Made by a program: the position numbers and the translations under genes
Assembly (NCBI GenBank): GCA_905214955.1
Contig: CAJMON010000013.1
Span: forward strand, 1-54,346
DNA length: 54,346 nt
Direction: 5' to 3'
Source of the DNA: an uncultured bacterium
GTDB lineage: Bacteria; Bacillota; Clostridia; Lachnospirales; Lachnospiraceae
Notes under the pieces: generated by a model
The model's input: the letters and a program-made list of their open reading frames with translations, nothing else
What the model was told of the DNA's origin: nothing
Database searches by the model: none
In this document: piece by piece, positions 42,222 through 50,416 of the stretch
Position numbering within the stretch: the stretch's first letter is position 1
Layout: every line of letters begins with the position of its first letter

Positions 42222-43144
42222 TGGTAAAGATTGATGAAACGACCCAGCAGGTTCTGGAAAAAATCAGCGGCGGATTTGTCCAGAAGGGAGCCTACAATCT
42301 CCGCCAGAATGGAATTGCACTCTGCCACGGGGACAGCGAGCATATCAAAATCAAAAAGAAAACTGACAAGCCCGGCATCGACATTTTCATTGACGGAGAG
42401 ACCCAGGGAGAGAAGGTATTTATTCCGGTAGTGCTCAGTGTGTCCGGAATGACGGATCTGGTGTACAACGATTTTTATGTGGCAGACGGAGCGGATGTGA
42501 CCATTGTGGCAGGCTGTGGAATCCACAACAGCGGCTGCAACGAAAGCCGTCATGACGGCATCCACACCTTCCATGTGGGAAAACATGCCAACGTGCGCTA
42601 TGAAGAAAAACATTATGGGGAAGGAAACGGCAGCGGTGCCAGAATCTTAAATCCGGTGACCAACATCGAAATCGGGGAAGGCTCTGTATTTACCCTGGAT
42701 ACAGCCCAGATCAAAGGCGTAGACTCCACCATCCGGAACACCAATGTAGAAATGGACGCGGATTCTAAACTGTTTGTGCTGGAGCGTCTGATGACTGACG
42801 GAGAACAGAAAGCGGAATCCAACATTGAAGTCTGTATGAATGGAACCGGTTCTTCTGCGCAGATCATTTCCAGATCCGTGGGAAAAGGCCATTCTTCCCA
42901 GGTGTTCCATCCAAAGGCAGTGGGGAAAAATAAATGCCACGCCCACATTCAGTGCGATTCTATTATCATGGATCATGCAGAAGTCGGTTCCATTCCGGAA
43001 ATTCAGGCAAAACATGTGGATGCGGCAATTATCCATGAGGCAGCCATCGGACGGATTAACGATGAACAGCTTTTAAAACTGCGGACACTGGGAATGACAG
43101 AGGCAGAAGCAGAAAATGTCATCATTGAAAATTTCCTGTCATGA
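42221..43144 (+). CDS. smsB: SufB/SufD-like scaffold of a minimal Fe-S assembly system
   Basis: 307 residues, shorter than SufB (about 465) or SufD (about 420). It has the beta-helix core of the family: FYVADGADVTIVAGCGIHNSG, RYEEKHYGEGNGSG, and the C-terminal DHAEVGSIPEIQAKHVDAAI with GRINDEQLLKLRTLGMTEAEA, the SufBD signature. With smsC it should bind and transfer nascent Fe-S clusters. No sufS, sufU or sufE is adjacent, so a cysteine desulfurase is elsewhere or sulfide is used directly. ATG has GGAGG and overlaps the smsC stop (TGATG). Confidence 0.88.
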   Translation: MVKIDETTQQVLEKISGGFVQKGAYNLRQNGIALCHGDSEHIKIKKKTDKPGIDIFIDGETQGEKVFIPVVLSVSGMTDLVYNDFYVADGADVTIVAGCGIHNSGCNESRHDGIHTFHVGKHANVRYEEKHYGEGNGSGARILNPVTNIEIGEGSVFTLDTAQIKGVDSTIRNTNVEMDADSKLFVLERLMTDGEQKAESNIEVCMNGTGSSAQIISRSVGKGHSSQVFHPKAVGKNKCHAHIQCDSIIMDHAEVGSIPEIQAKHVDAAIIHEAAIGRINDEQLLKLRTLGMTEAEAENVIIENFLS

Positions 43145-43182
43145 TTTTACAGACAGGAATGTGGACAGATGCGGCTGATGTT

Positions 43183-43770
43183 TTAAAGTTTCATCATACC
43201 GGACATGATGCAGGCTCCGGAAGCGCCCTGTTCTTTCAGCGCATTCCACTGTGTTTTATCAAAGGTGATTCCTCCGATGGCATACACCGGTATGGAAACA
43301 GTTTCACAGACCTCTTTTAAAAAGGACAGTCCTCTCGGGGGCAGTCCTTTTTTGCAGTCTGTGGCAAAAATGTGCCCGGCAGTCACATAGGAAGCCCCAA
43401 GGGAAACAGCTTCCACGGCTTCTTCTACAGAGTGGATGGAGGTGCCAAGTGTCTGGAACTGTCCAAGGGCAGGTTTTCCACCAAGAGAGCGCAGAAGAGG
43501 CAGGGGCAGATGAATGGCCGGACATCCAAGTGCAGCGGCTTCCTGCCAGAAGGTGTGGAGAATGCAGGGCACTTGATACTGCCTGCAGATGGAAAGCACC
43601 TGGAATGCTAGAATTTTATATTCTTCTGGGGAAAGGTCTTTTTCCCGGAGAATCAGGGCAGCCGGGCGGGCCTGGCAGATGCGCTCCACCTGGGAAAGAA
43701 AGGGGCGGCTGCACAGGCTGCGGTTTGTGACTGCAAGGATGGGAAAGGGCTGACTCATAAGGTTATACAT
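43183..43770 (-). CDS. tenI: TenI-like thiazole tautomerase (ThiE/TenI family)
   Basis: About 195 residues of the thiamine phosphate synthase fold. AGHIFATDCKKGLPPRGLSFL and IPVYAIGGITFDK closely follow TenI, which aromatises the thiazole carboxylate phosphate tautomer, rather than ThiE, which lacks the H-F-TDCKKG form. The active-site His in AGHIF is present. It follows thiH with a short overlap if the ATG at 43770 is used; the ATG at 43758 is an alternative and neither has a strong ribosome binding site. It is the last gene of the thi operon. Confidence 0.78.
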   Translation of the reverse strand: MYNLMSQPFPILAVTNRSLCSRPFLSQVERICQARPAALILREKDLSPEEYKILAFQVLSICRQYQVPCILHTFWQEAAALGCPAIHLPLPLLRSLGGKPALGQFQTLGTSIHSVEEAVEAVSLGASYVTAGHIFATDCKKGLPPRGLSFLKEVCETVSIPVYAIGGITFDKTQWNALKEQGASGACIMSGMMKL

Positions 43771-44977
43771 AGATATAATCACTCATCACCGGCTGGAGAC
43801 CATGGGACAGCAGTGCCTGATAGACTTCGTCTACAGAGCGGCCGTCAGAGATCTCAAACTGGTCATCTCCTTTATCTTCGATTTCTTCCACATGGCTGCC
43901 AATGCCGGTACTGACTCCGGCAGAAATTTTTGTGGCCGCAATGCCGGTGAGATGGTCGCGGACTCTGGCACATTCTCTGGTGGAAACGGTGATACTGGCA
44001 AAGGGCATGAACAGGCGGTAGGCACAGACCACCTGGAGCAGCTGGGGCTCATGGACATCCATGGGATTGATCCGGTCGTTGTTGATGATGGGTCGAAGCC
44101 TTGGGCAGGAAAACGCGATTTCCGCATGGGGATATTTCCGCTGGAGCAGCCAGGCGTGGTAGCCGGTGGCAAAGGCATCTTTCCGGAAATCATCCAGCCC
44201 TAAGAGGGCACCAAATCCCACACCCCGCATTCCGCCCATGAGGGCACGCTCCTGGGCATTGACCCGGTAGGGGAAAATCCGCTTGTGTCCGGCAAGATGA
44301 AGGGTTTCGTATTTGTCGGAATTGTAGGTTTCCTGAAAAACGGTGACGTAGTCGGCACCGCACTGGTGGAGATAAGCATATTCATCAGAATTTACCGGAT
44401 AAATTTCCAGGCCGATGACGCGGAAATATTTCCGGGCGATCTGACAGGCATTTCCAATGTATTCGACAGTGGATTTGGAACGGCTTTCTCCGGTAAGAAT
44501 CAGGATTTCCTGAAGGCCGGTGGCGGCGATGGCTGCCATTTCTTTTTCGATTTCATCCGGGGTAAGCTGTGCCCGGCGGATTTTGTTGTGGCAGTTGAAA
44601 CCGCAGTAAATACAGTAGTTTTCACAGTAGTTTGCAATGTAAATGGGTGTGAACATGTAAACACTGTTGCCGAAATGTTTCCTGGTTTCTGCCTGGGCTG
44701 CCTGAGCGATTTCTTCCAGGAAAGGAAGGGCGGCAGGAGAGAGCAATGCTTGAAAATCTTCCACGGTGCGGTTTTGATGAGCCAGCGCGCGCTGGACGTC
44801 TGCGGCGGTAAATGTGTCATAATCGTAGGCCTTCATGGCAGAGACGACCTGGTCTAAAATGTCAGAGCCGATGTTTTCCATTCCGGGAAGATAAGTCATG
44901 TGGTCGATCCGGTTCTTTTTCTGGTCTTCCAGGATTTCTTCACTTAAAATACTGTCATTGATATGGCTGTTTTCCAT
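43763..44977 (-). CDS. thiH: 2-iminoacetate synthase ThiH (radical SAM)
   Basis: 404 residues. The radical-SAM motif is CENYCIYCGF (CxxxCxxC), followed by NKIRRAQLTPDEIEKEM and LILTGESRSKS. ThiH cleaves tyrosine to p-cresol and dehydroglycine for the thiazole ring, the anaerobic alternative to ThiO. ATG 44977 follows TAGGAGG; sequence upstream belongs to thiG. It begins ten bases after thiG. Confidence 0.95.
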   Translation of the reverse strand: MENSHINDSILSEEILEDQKKNRIDHMTYLPGMENIGSDILDQVVSAMKAYDYDTFTAADVQRALAHQNRTVEDFQALLSPAALPFLEEIAQAAQAETRKHFGNSVYMFTPIYIANYCENYCIYCGFNCHNKIRRAQLTPDEIEKEMAAIAATGLQEILILTGESRSKSTVEYIGNACQIARKYFRVIGLEIYPVNSDEYAYLHQCGADYVTVFQETYNSDKYETLHLAGHKRIFPYRVNAQERALMGGMRGVGFGALLGLDDFRKDAFATGYHAWLLQRKYPHAEIAFSCPRLRPIINNDRINPMDVHEPQLLQVVCAYRLFMPFASITVSTRECARVRDHLTGIAATKISAGVSTGIGSHVEEIEDKGDDQFEISDGRSVDEVYQALLSHGLQPVMSDYIYV

Positions 44978-44987
44978 GGGGCACCTC

Positions 44988-45764
44988 CTAATCTTCCAGA
45001 AATCCGGTGAGGGGGGAAGAGGCGCTGGCACCGCGCTCCAGTGTGCGTCCAAGGCCGGAAAGGTACGCGCTTCGTCCGGCTTCGATGGCTTTTTTGAAGG
45101 CTTCTGCCATGGCAGGCACATTTCCGGCGGTAGCGATAGCGGTGTTTGCCATGACAGCGGAAGCACCCATTTCCATGGCTTCGCAGGCCTGGGAGGGACG
45201 GCCGATTCCGGCATCTACAATGATGGGAAGATCAATTTCATCAATGAGAATCTGGATGAAATCTTTTGTGGAAAGTCCCTTGTTGGAGCCGATGGGAGAG
45301 CCAAGAGGCATGACGCAGGCGGCGCCGGCATTGACCAGATCTCTGGCGGCATTTAAATCCGGGTACATATAAGGCATGACCACAAAGCCTTCTTTTGCCA
45401 GAATTTCTGTGGCGCGGATGGTTTCATAGTTGTCTGGAAGGAGATATTTGGAATCGTGTACCACTTCAATCTTGACAAAATCTCCGCATCCTGCCGCTCT
45501 GGAAAGACGGGCAATGCGGACGGCTTCTTCAGCGGTTCTTGCGCCGGAAGTATTGGGAAGCAGAGTGATGTTGTCCGGAATGTAATCCAGAATATTGGCA
45601 AGTCCGCCCTGATTGGCCCGGCGAAGAGCCAGTGTGATGATCTGGGCACCTGCGTTTTCAATGCAGGATTTTACCAGGTCCAGGGAAAATTTTCCGGAGC
45701 CCAGGATAAAACGGGAGGAAAAGGAATGTCCTCCAAGAATCAATGGATCAGTAGTTGGTGTCAT
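44988..45764 (-). CDS. thiG: Thiazole synthase ThiG
   Basis: 258 residues, standard for ThiG. LGGHSFSSRFILGSGKF, NTSGARTAEEAVRIARL, the Schiff-base Lys in FVKIEVVHDSKYLLPDN, and VDAGIGRPSQACEAMEMGA are family hallmarks. It joins deoxyxylulose phosphate, dehydroglycine and ThiS thiocarboxylate to make the thiazole. ATG 45764 has AAGAAGG upstream; an in-frame start 45 bases earlier is less likely. Confidence 0.95.
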   Translation of the reverse strand: MTPTTDPLILGGHSFSSRFILGSGKFSLDLVKSCIENAGAQIITLALRRANQGGLANILDYIPDNITLLPNTSGARTAEEAVRIARLSRAAGCGDFVKIEVVHDSKYLLPDNYETIRATEILAKEGFVVMPYMYPDLNAARDLVNAGAACVMPLGSPIGSNKGLSTKDFIQILIDEIDLPIIVDAGIGRPSQACEAMEMGASAVMANTAIATAGNVPAMAEAFKKAIEAGRSAYLSGLGRTLERGASASSPLTGFLED

Positions 45765-45792
45765 AGTGTAAAACCTTCTTTCTATAAGGATA

Positions 45793-46434
45793 TCAGACTT
45801 CTTCTTCACCGAGAATCAGCCGGGTGATCATGTTTGCTTCGTGGGCGGCACAGACGGCCACTCTGGGGGCCATCAGGCCATTTCCGTAAGTGGGCTCCGT
45901 AACACGGTCGCCGCACAGATAAAAATTTTTCATCAATCGTTTGGTAGTGATGGTGTTGCTGCTTCCGTATCCAGCCATGCCGGTGGCGGAAATCAGTTTC
46001 TTTTCCGGAAATTTTTCTAAAATGCCGTTGACCAGCATGGCTTTGGCTTCCGGCCGGTCAAAGGCTTCACAGACAATGGGATCGTTCTGGAACAGGGTTT
46101 CCAGATTTTCTTCGGTGACTTTTACACAGTCTGTGCGGATATCCAGATAAGGATTGATGTCTAAAAGCAGGGATTTCAGGGCATCGGTTTTATACATGCC
46201 GATGTGGCGAATGAAATACTGCTGCCGGTTTAAGTTGGTGATATCTACCACATCAAAGTCGATGAGGTGGAGATGGCCAACGCCGATTCTGGCAAGGGCA
46301 TAGGCCACATTGGAGCCAAGTCCGCCAAGACCTGCTACTGCCACATGGGCAGAAGAAAGCAGGGCCTGTTTTTCGGGAGAATGGCGTTCATTGAGTGCAG
46401 CCAGAATCTGTTCTTTGGACAGTGTGGGGTTCAT
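45793..46434 (-). CDS. thiF: ThiS adenylyltransferase ThiF
   Basis: 213 residues, the short E1-like form found in Clostridia. VAVAGLGGLGSNVAYALARIG is the ATP-binding loop, LIDFDVVDITNLNRQQYF the adenylation Asp/Arg segment, and SATGMAGYGSS the later block. It activates the ThiS C-terminus for sulfur loading. The CxxC zinc pairs of longer ThiF/MoeB proteins are not seen. It lies four bases after thiS, whose end includes its ribosome binding site. Confidence 0.92.
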   Translation of the reverse strand: MNPTLSKEQILAALNERHSPEKQALLSSAHVAVAGLGGLGSNVAYALARIGVGHLHLIDFDVVDITNLNRQQYFIRHIGMYKTDALKSLLLDINPYLDIRTDCVKVTEENLETLFQNDPIVCEAFDRPEAKAMLVNGILEKFPEKKLISATGMAGYGSSNTITTKRLMKNFYLCGDRVTEPTYGNGLMAPRVAVCAAHEANMITRLILGEEEV

Positions 46435-46438
46435 GGGT

Positions 46439-46633
46439 TCAGCCTCCTCCGACGAATGTGACGATTTCCAGACGGTCTCCGTCTTTTAACAGGGTCTGCG
46501 CATATTGGGATTTGGGGAGAATTTCTCCGTTTCGTTCTACGGCGATTCTGCGGACCTGGTATTGATTCTGCTCCAGGTAATCTGAAACGCTGCAGCCTGC
46601 TGCAGATACTTCTTTTCCATTTACAGTGATCAT
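46439..46633 (-). CDS. thiS: Sulfur carrier protein ThiS
   Basis: 64 residues of a ubiquitin-like fold starting MITVNGKEVSAAG and ending FVGGG; the terminal Gly-Gly is what ThiF adenylates and what receives sulfur. ATG follows AAAGGAGG. It is the first gene of the operon and lies about 230 bases behind the TPP riboswitch, with two terminators in between. Confidence 0.93.
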   Translation of the reverse strand: MITVNGKEVSAAGCSVSDYLEQNQYQVRRIAVERNGEILPKSQYAQTLLKDGDRLEIVTFVGGG

Positions 46634-46683
46634 AAAAGCCTCCTTTCTGGCAGTTCAGGGACAGGAGAGCGGAAAATGGTAAG

Positions 46684-46737
46684 AAAAAAGAGTTCACAAA
46701 GAAATACACCCGTGGTGGTGTACCCCTTCATGAACTC
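46684..46737 (-). terminator. Second, proximal terminator in the thi leader
   Basis: On the reverse strand GAGTTCA (from 46737) pairs with TGAACTC (to 46690), with an inner GGTACACC/GGGTGTA stem, and TTTTTT follows. It sits about 50 bases before thiS and beyond the riboswitch's own terminator. Confidence 0.75.
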
Positions 46738-46810
46738 TCGTTCACTCTCAACTGTACCTTATGAAATTGAATGAAAAACGGTTTCACCTGGCAGCCGTCC
46801 AGGACCTGCA

Positions 46811-46840
46811 TAAAAAGAAAAGAGACCGCAGGGGTCCCTC
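46811..46840 (-). terminator. Riboswitch-controlled terminator of the thi operon
   Basis: On the reverse strand GAGGGACC pairs with GGTCTC around CCTGC, followed by TTTTCTTTTT. It is 23 bases after the riboswitch aptamer, the expected place for an expression platform that stops transcription when TPP is bound. Confidence 0.8.
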
Positions 46841-46862
46841 AAACATTCTGATACAAGCGTTT

Positions 46863-46950
46863 GTGTCCCTACGTTGGCATTATCCAAATCAGGTTATGGG
46901 TCGAAGTTGTAAACTTCCTCTCAGCCTGTCAAACAAGCTCCCCGTTTTTA
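46863..46950 (-). promoter_or_regulatory. TPP riboswitch (THI element)
   Basis: On the reverse strand the leader reads CGGGGAGC, GGCTGAGAGG, then ACCC, AACCTGATTTGGATAATGCC and AACGTAGGGA, the conserved pyrimidine- and pyrophosphate-sensing cores of the TPP aptamer. It controls thiS-thiF-thiG-thiH-tenI by sensing thiamine pyrophosphate. Confidence 0.95.
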
Positions 46951-46998
46951 CAAAGTCTAGTATAAAAAAGAAACTGGGAAAAGTCAACTGTTTTATTC

Positions 46999-47036
46999 AA
47001 AAAAGAGTGTCAAGACGCATTCCTGACACTCTTTTT
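46999..47036 (-). terminator. Terminator of cstA
   Basis: On the reverse strand AAGAGTGTCA pairs with TGACACTCTT, followed by TTTTGAATA. It starts about ten bases after the cstA stop codon. Confidence 0.85.
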
Positions 47037-47046
47037 AGGCTGGAGA

Positions 47047-48753
47047 TTAAGCAGCTTTTCTTTTCATGGATTTCTGTTTCTTAAATGTCTGGATACCCTC
47101 AGCTACCAGGAAGAGAGCCAGGATTGCCATAGCTGCTGCGAAGAACAGCTGGAACCAGTCACCCCACAGAGCCTGTCCGGCACCGATCATAACGATCTTG
47201 TTCTTTACGGTAATCAGCAGGCTGCAAAGGGTTGCGGCAAGCATGAAGACCATGGGGAAATAGAACATTTTGTTGTTCTTTCCGGCCTGGCCAAGCCATG
47301 CGCAGACAGCCATCAGAGCGATACCGGCAAGCAGCTGGTTGGCAGCTCCGAACAGGCCCCAGATCTGGCTTAAGGAAAGGCCGCCCAGGATACATCCAAC
47401 AATAACCAGGAAAGAAGTACCTACCAGAGGATGAGCCAGGAATTTGCGGATACCGGACGCATCTTTCCAGGTCTTTTCATCTTCTTTCAGGAACAGCTCG
47501 GAGAACAGGAAACGTCCCAGACGGGTTCCTGTGTCCAGAGAGGTCAGTGCAAATACAGATACAGCCAGGGTCAGCAGTGCATAGATGGTGCTGTATGCAG
47601 AGGAACCTTCATCAGAGAACATGGTAGCGATACCGGCTGCAAATGCTGCAGGAGGTCCACCAAAACCGCCCTCGGTGTATTTGTCAAAGACCATACCAAC
47701 TGCGATCAGGGCAACAATACCAAGAGCAGATTCAATCAGCATGGAACCGTAAGCAATCGGCTTTGCATTCTTTTCGTTGTCCAGCTGCTTGGAAGAAGTA
47801 CCGGTAGCGATCAGGCTGTGGAAACCGGAACATGCGCCGCAGGCAACAGTGATGAACAGAGCCGGGAACAGGGTTCCAATTTTGGTATTCCAGCCGGTGA
47901 ATGCCGGGATGTTGAAGGTGGCACGTCCGGTAAAGCCGCATACAAAGATACCGAGAAGTGCCAGGATCATCATGCCGTACAGCAGGAAGCTGGAAAGGTA
48001 ATCACGGGGCTGGAGAAGGATCCATACCGGAACCAGAGAGGCCACAGCGATATAAATACCAATGAACACGATCCACTGGATACGGGGCATTACAAAACCA
48101 AAGTTCAGACCGATGATAACAATGGCAACGATGCCGATGATACCGCCGATGGTAGCAGGCAGAGTGCCGATGCCCATACGGTTGGTAATGTATCCGTAAA
48201 TAACAGCAAGAACGATAAACAGCAGGGAGATCATAGCGGTTGTCTGGTTTCCGGTAGGAGCGCCAGTCACACCAAATCCTTCTGCACTCATAAAGGTTCC
48301 GGCAACGACATTTACGAAGGAAGCGATAACAAGAATCAGTACCAGAAGAGCGAAGATGGTAAACAATCTCTGTGCTCTGCGGCCCATGGAGTCACGGATA
48401 ATCTCACCTACAGATTTTCCTTTGTGGCGGATGGAAGCAAACAGGGAACCGAAATCCTGAAGACCTCCAAAGAAGATACCTCCGATGATACACCAGAGGA
48501 ATACGGGAACCCATCCAAATACAGCGGCCTGGATCGGTCCGTTGATGGGGCCGGCACCGGCGATGGATGAAAAATGATGTCCCATTAAAACGGCAGGTTT
48601 TGCTGCCACGTAATCAACGCCATCTTCCATCTCAACAGCAGGCGTTGATTTTTTCGGATCGATACCCCACTGTTTTGCAAGCCATGAACCATAGCCGACA
48701 TAACCGATGAGGAGCAGTACGATCGCTGCTGCAATAATCAATATTGCTGTCAT
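47047..48753 (-). CDS. cstA: Carbon starvation protein CstA (pyruvate/peptide transporter)
   Basis: 568 residues with about 16 hydrophobic helices. MGHHFSSIAGAGPINGPIQA is the diagnostic CstA motif, followed by GGIFFGGLQDFGSLFASIRH and ACGACSGFHSLIATGTSSKQL. Enterobacterial relatives (CstA, BtsT) import pyruvate with protons, and some import peptides. ATG follows AAGGAGAG. A small unrecognised gene lies 32 bases upstream, presumably in the same transcript. Confidence 0.95.
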   Translation of the reverse strand: MTAILIIAAAIVLLLIGYVGYGSWLAKQWGIDPKKSTPAVEMEDGVDYVAAKPAVLMGHHFSSIAGAGPINGPIQAAVFGWVPVFLWCIIGGIFFGGLQDFGSLFASIRHKGKSVGEIIRDSMGRRAQRLFTIFALLVLILVIASFVNVVAGTFMSAEGFGVTGAPTGNQTTAMISLLFIVLAVIYGYITNRMGIGTLPATIGGIIGIVAIVIIGLNFGFVMPRIQWIVFIGIYIAVASLVPVWILLQPRDYLSSFLLYGMMILALLGIFVCGFTGRATFNIPAFTGWNTKIGTLFPALFITVACGACSGFHSLIATGTSSKQLDNEKNAKPIAYGSMLIESALGIVALIAVGMVFDKYTEGGFGGPPAAFAAGIATMFSDEGSSAYSTIYALLTLAVSVFALTSLDTGTRLGRFLFSELFLKEDEKTWKDASGIRKFLAHPLVGTSFLVIVGCILGGLSLSQIWGLFGAANQLLAGIALMAVCAWLGQAGKNNKMFYFPMVFMLAATLCSLLITVKNKIVMIGAGQALWGDWFQLFFAAAMAILALFLVAEGIQTFKKQKSMKRKAA

Positions 48754-48785
48754 GTTTCTCTCTCCTTCTTCTCTTTTGCAGAGGA

Positions 48786-49277
48786 TTATAATATTTTGTT
48801 AAACAGCTTTTTCAGAGATCTGCCCTGCCGGTTACAGGTCAGGTCACCTGAAGAAAGGTCTGCAACAATCAGATGATAATGGCTGAACCCGTGAAGGCTC
48901 ATGCGGTAATTTTTATAATGCTTCAGCCGTGGAATCTGTGCCTTGGCTTCTTCAGTAACGGAAGAGGCAGCTACAACCAGAGTAACGTCTGTGTTCCGGT
49001 GGCTGGAATGGGGTTTTACGCGGGAAATGCCGGTGTCCCATGCAGTCTGATCCAGACTGGCGAGAAGAGAGCTGTCCAGCTGATCCACGGAAGCAAAAAA
49101 GACATATTCGTGGGATTCGGCTTCGCCAATGGCCGCGCTTTTTACCAGAAAATACGCATCACTGTGGGAATGAAAGACTGCTTCCGCTGCGAAAGGTGCG
49201 GCAGGCGTTTCCGTATTGATATCATAATAAGCTGCAAAAGAACGCAGCATTTTTTTCAGCATTTCTTCTCTGGTCAT
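48786..49277 (-). CDS. Unrecognised small soluble protein upstream of cstA
   Basis: 163 residues from MTREEMLKKMLRSFAAYYDI. It has alternating helices and strands (AYFLVKSAAIGEAESHEYVFF; DVTLVVAASSVTEEAKAQI) and a basic C-terminus (CNRQGRSLKKLFNKIL), without signal peptide or membrane helix. I do not recognise a family. Its tight position before cstA suggests it helps regulate or use the same substrate, but that is inference from order only. The ATG at 49277 follows GAGGAAAAC at some distance; a GTG at 49298 is possible. Confidence 0.7.
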   Translation of the reverse strand: MTREEMLKKMLRSFAAYYDINTETPAAPFAAEAVFHSHSDAYFLVKSAAIGEAESHEYVFFASVDQLDSSLLASLDQTAWDTGISRVKPHSSHRNTDVTLVVAASSVTEEAKAQIPRLKHYKNYRMSLHGFSHYHLIVADLSSGDLTCNRQGRSLKKLFNKIL

Positions 49278-49298
49278 GGCGGTCTGTTTTCCTCTCAC

Positions 49299-49685
49299 TC
49301 ATTGGCGGCCCCTTGAAAATAGAATGAAAAAAATTCTCAAAAGCTGCACTTCACTATAATACCACATTAAAATAAAAAAGCCAACCGCTTTCTGTGAAAA
49401 ACGGTCGATTTGTGTAAAAAAACGGTTAGAATACACCAGGCCGTAGACAGATGGGGAGATATAAGGAACACCTGCTTTTTCCATGGCCTCTTCCAGTGCT
49501 TCAATCCACAGATCATATTCCCATTTCAAAAGAGCAAGAAAGATTTCTTCCTTGCTCTGGAAATAATTGTAGATATAGGTCCTGGGAAAGGTGGTTTCCC
49601 GGTATTGGCCTGGTGAAAGGCCTGTTCTTTCCCGGAAGCATTTCCCCAAATGGCTCATCTGGTTTTTATAAGATGTACCACATTT
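49299..49685 (-). pseudogene. Composite AraC/TetR regulator pseudogene
   Basis: Reading leftward from 49685, KCGTSYKNQMSHLGKCFRER and TGLSPGQYRE (to about 49593) look like the last helix-turn-helix of an AraC regulator. It continues without a break into TFPRTYIYNYFQSKEEIFLA and LLKWEYDLWIEALEEAMEK, which is the DNA-binding end of a TetR regulator. The remaining C-terminus is degenerate and short. A fusion of two truncated regulators by deletion explains this; a functional hybrid is unlikely because neither domain is whole. Confidence 0.6.
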
Positions 49686-49725
49686 TTATTGATGAAAACA
49701 TCTTCTCCTGCTGCAATCGTTCTTA

Positions 49726-50016
49726 TTATCCCTGTTGTCCATTTGCCTGGCGGATCATATCTTCTACGACAATATCAAAAATTTCTCCTACGGAATTGCA
49801 GTATTCCAGGATTTTCCAGGGTTCGTTGGTGTGAAAATGGATTTTTACCAGTTCCTCATCCCCGGCAGCAATGAGGCTGTTTCCCTCGAAATGATCGGTG
49901 ATATAATCTGCGATCTCGTCTTCGTCCAAATCGGTGTCTCTGCGCTCAATCAGCAGCTGTGTGTCATAGCGGTATGCAAACTGGTCGTCTTCTGCGTCAA
50001 TAGAATGGATTGCCAT
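49726..50016 (-). CDS. Stand-alone FakA/YloV C-terminal-like domain protein
   Basis: 96 residues. FAYRYDTQLLIE, then FEGNSLIAAGDEELVKIHFH and EPWKILEYCNSVGEIFDI resemble the C-terminal (DAK phosphatase-like) domain of FakA, the fatty acid kinase subunit (YxTEFxL..GDSLVVxGDxxLVKVHVHT). No kinase domain precedes it, yet ATG follows AGGAGG at the right spacing and the frame is clean, so it looks like a real short protein rather than debris. It could bind a FakB/DegV-type partner; that is inference. Confidence 0.7.
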   Translation of the reverse strand: MAIHSIDAEDDQFAYRYDTQLLIERRDTDLDEDEIADYITDHFEGNSLIAAGDEELVKIHFHTNEPWKILEYCNSVGEIFDIVVEDMIRQANGQQG

Positions 50017-50119
50017 AAAAAGTCCTCCTGATCGTGTTTATGATGTTGTAGTCATAACTGATATCTGTGAATTGCCTCGCTGCAGGGCAGCACCTGCAAT
50101 TCTGTATCGTGTATTATAC

Positions 50120-50295
50120 CATGATGCCAGGGTCAAAAGCCTGAAACCACGATGTGCTTGCACAGGAGTGGTTTTATGGCTTTATGGCCCGCCCGATATG
50201 AGCATAAAAGTGGAGCGTAAGCTTCACGATATGCGAATATTGGACAGGATTGTGGAAGTACGAAGTACGGAACAATCCGTAAGGCATCTTTTGAC
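50120..50295 (+). repeat. Structured dispersed repeat, copy 2
   Basis: It matches the reverse complement of 35694-35919 nearly base for base, in opposite orientation 14 kb away. The large hairpin AAGCCTGAAACCAC with GTGGTTTTATGGCTTT around TGTGC-TT-GCACA is kept with a few mismatches, as are GTACGAAGTAC and ACGGA/TCCGT. It lacks the 50-base insert of copy 1. It lies in the 480-base gap between the FakA-like gene and marR, which otherwise shows only the marR promoter. Confidence 0.8.
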
Positions 50296-50416
50296 ACTCA
50301 CATCATACCATACTTTAGCCTGAAACGGGCAACATTCTTTCCGGTCAGGGCGGTTCATTTACGGCAGGGCGGATAGAAGCGAAAAATTCTCATATCCACC
50401 AGTGAATGAATTTTGA

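Noticed and set aside
47431..48570. Forward open frame of 379 codons antisense to cstA
   Set aside because: Gly/Ser/Asp/Gln-rich low-complexity translation without motifs; it mirrors the codon pattern of the transporter on the other strand.
50072..50323. Small protein encoded in the dispersed repeat
   Set aside because: Similar frames exist in both copies, but substitutions between them are mainly non-synonymous while stems are largely kept, and the frames differ at both ends.
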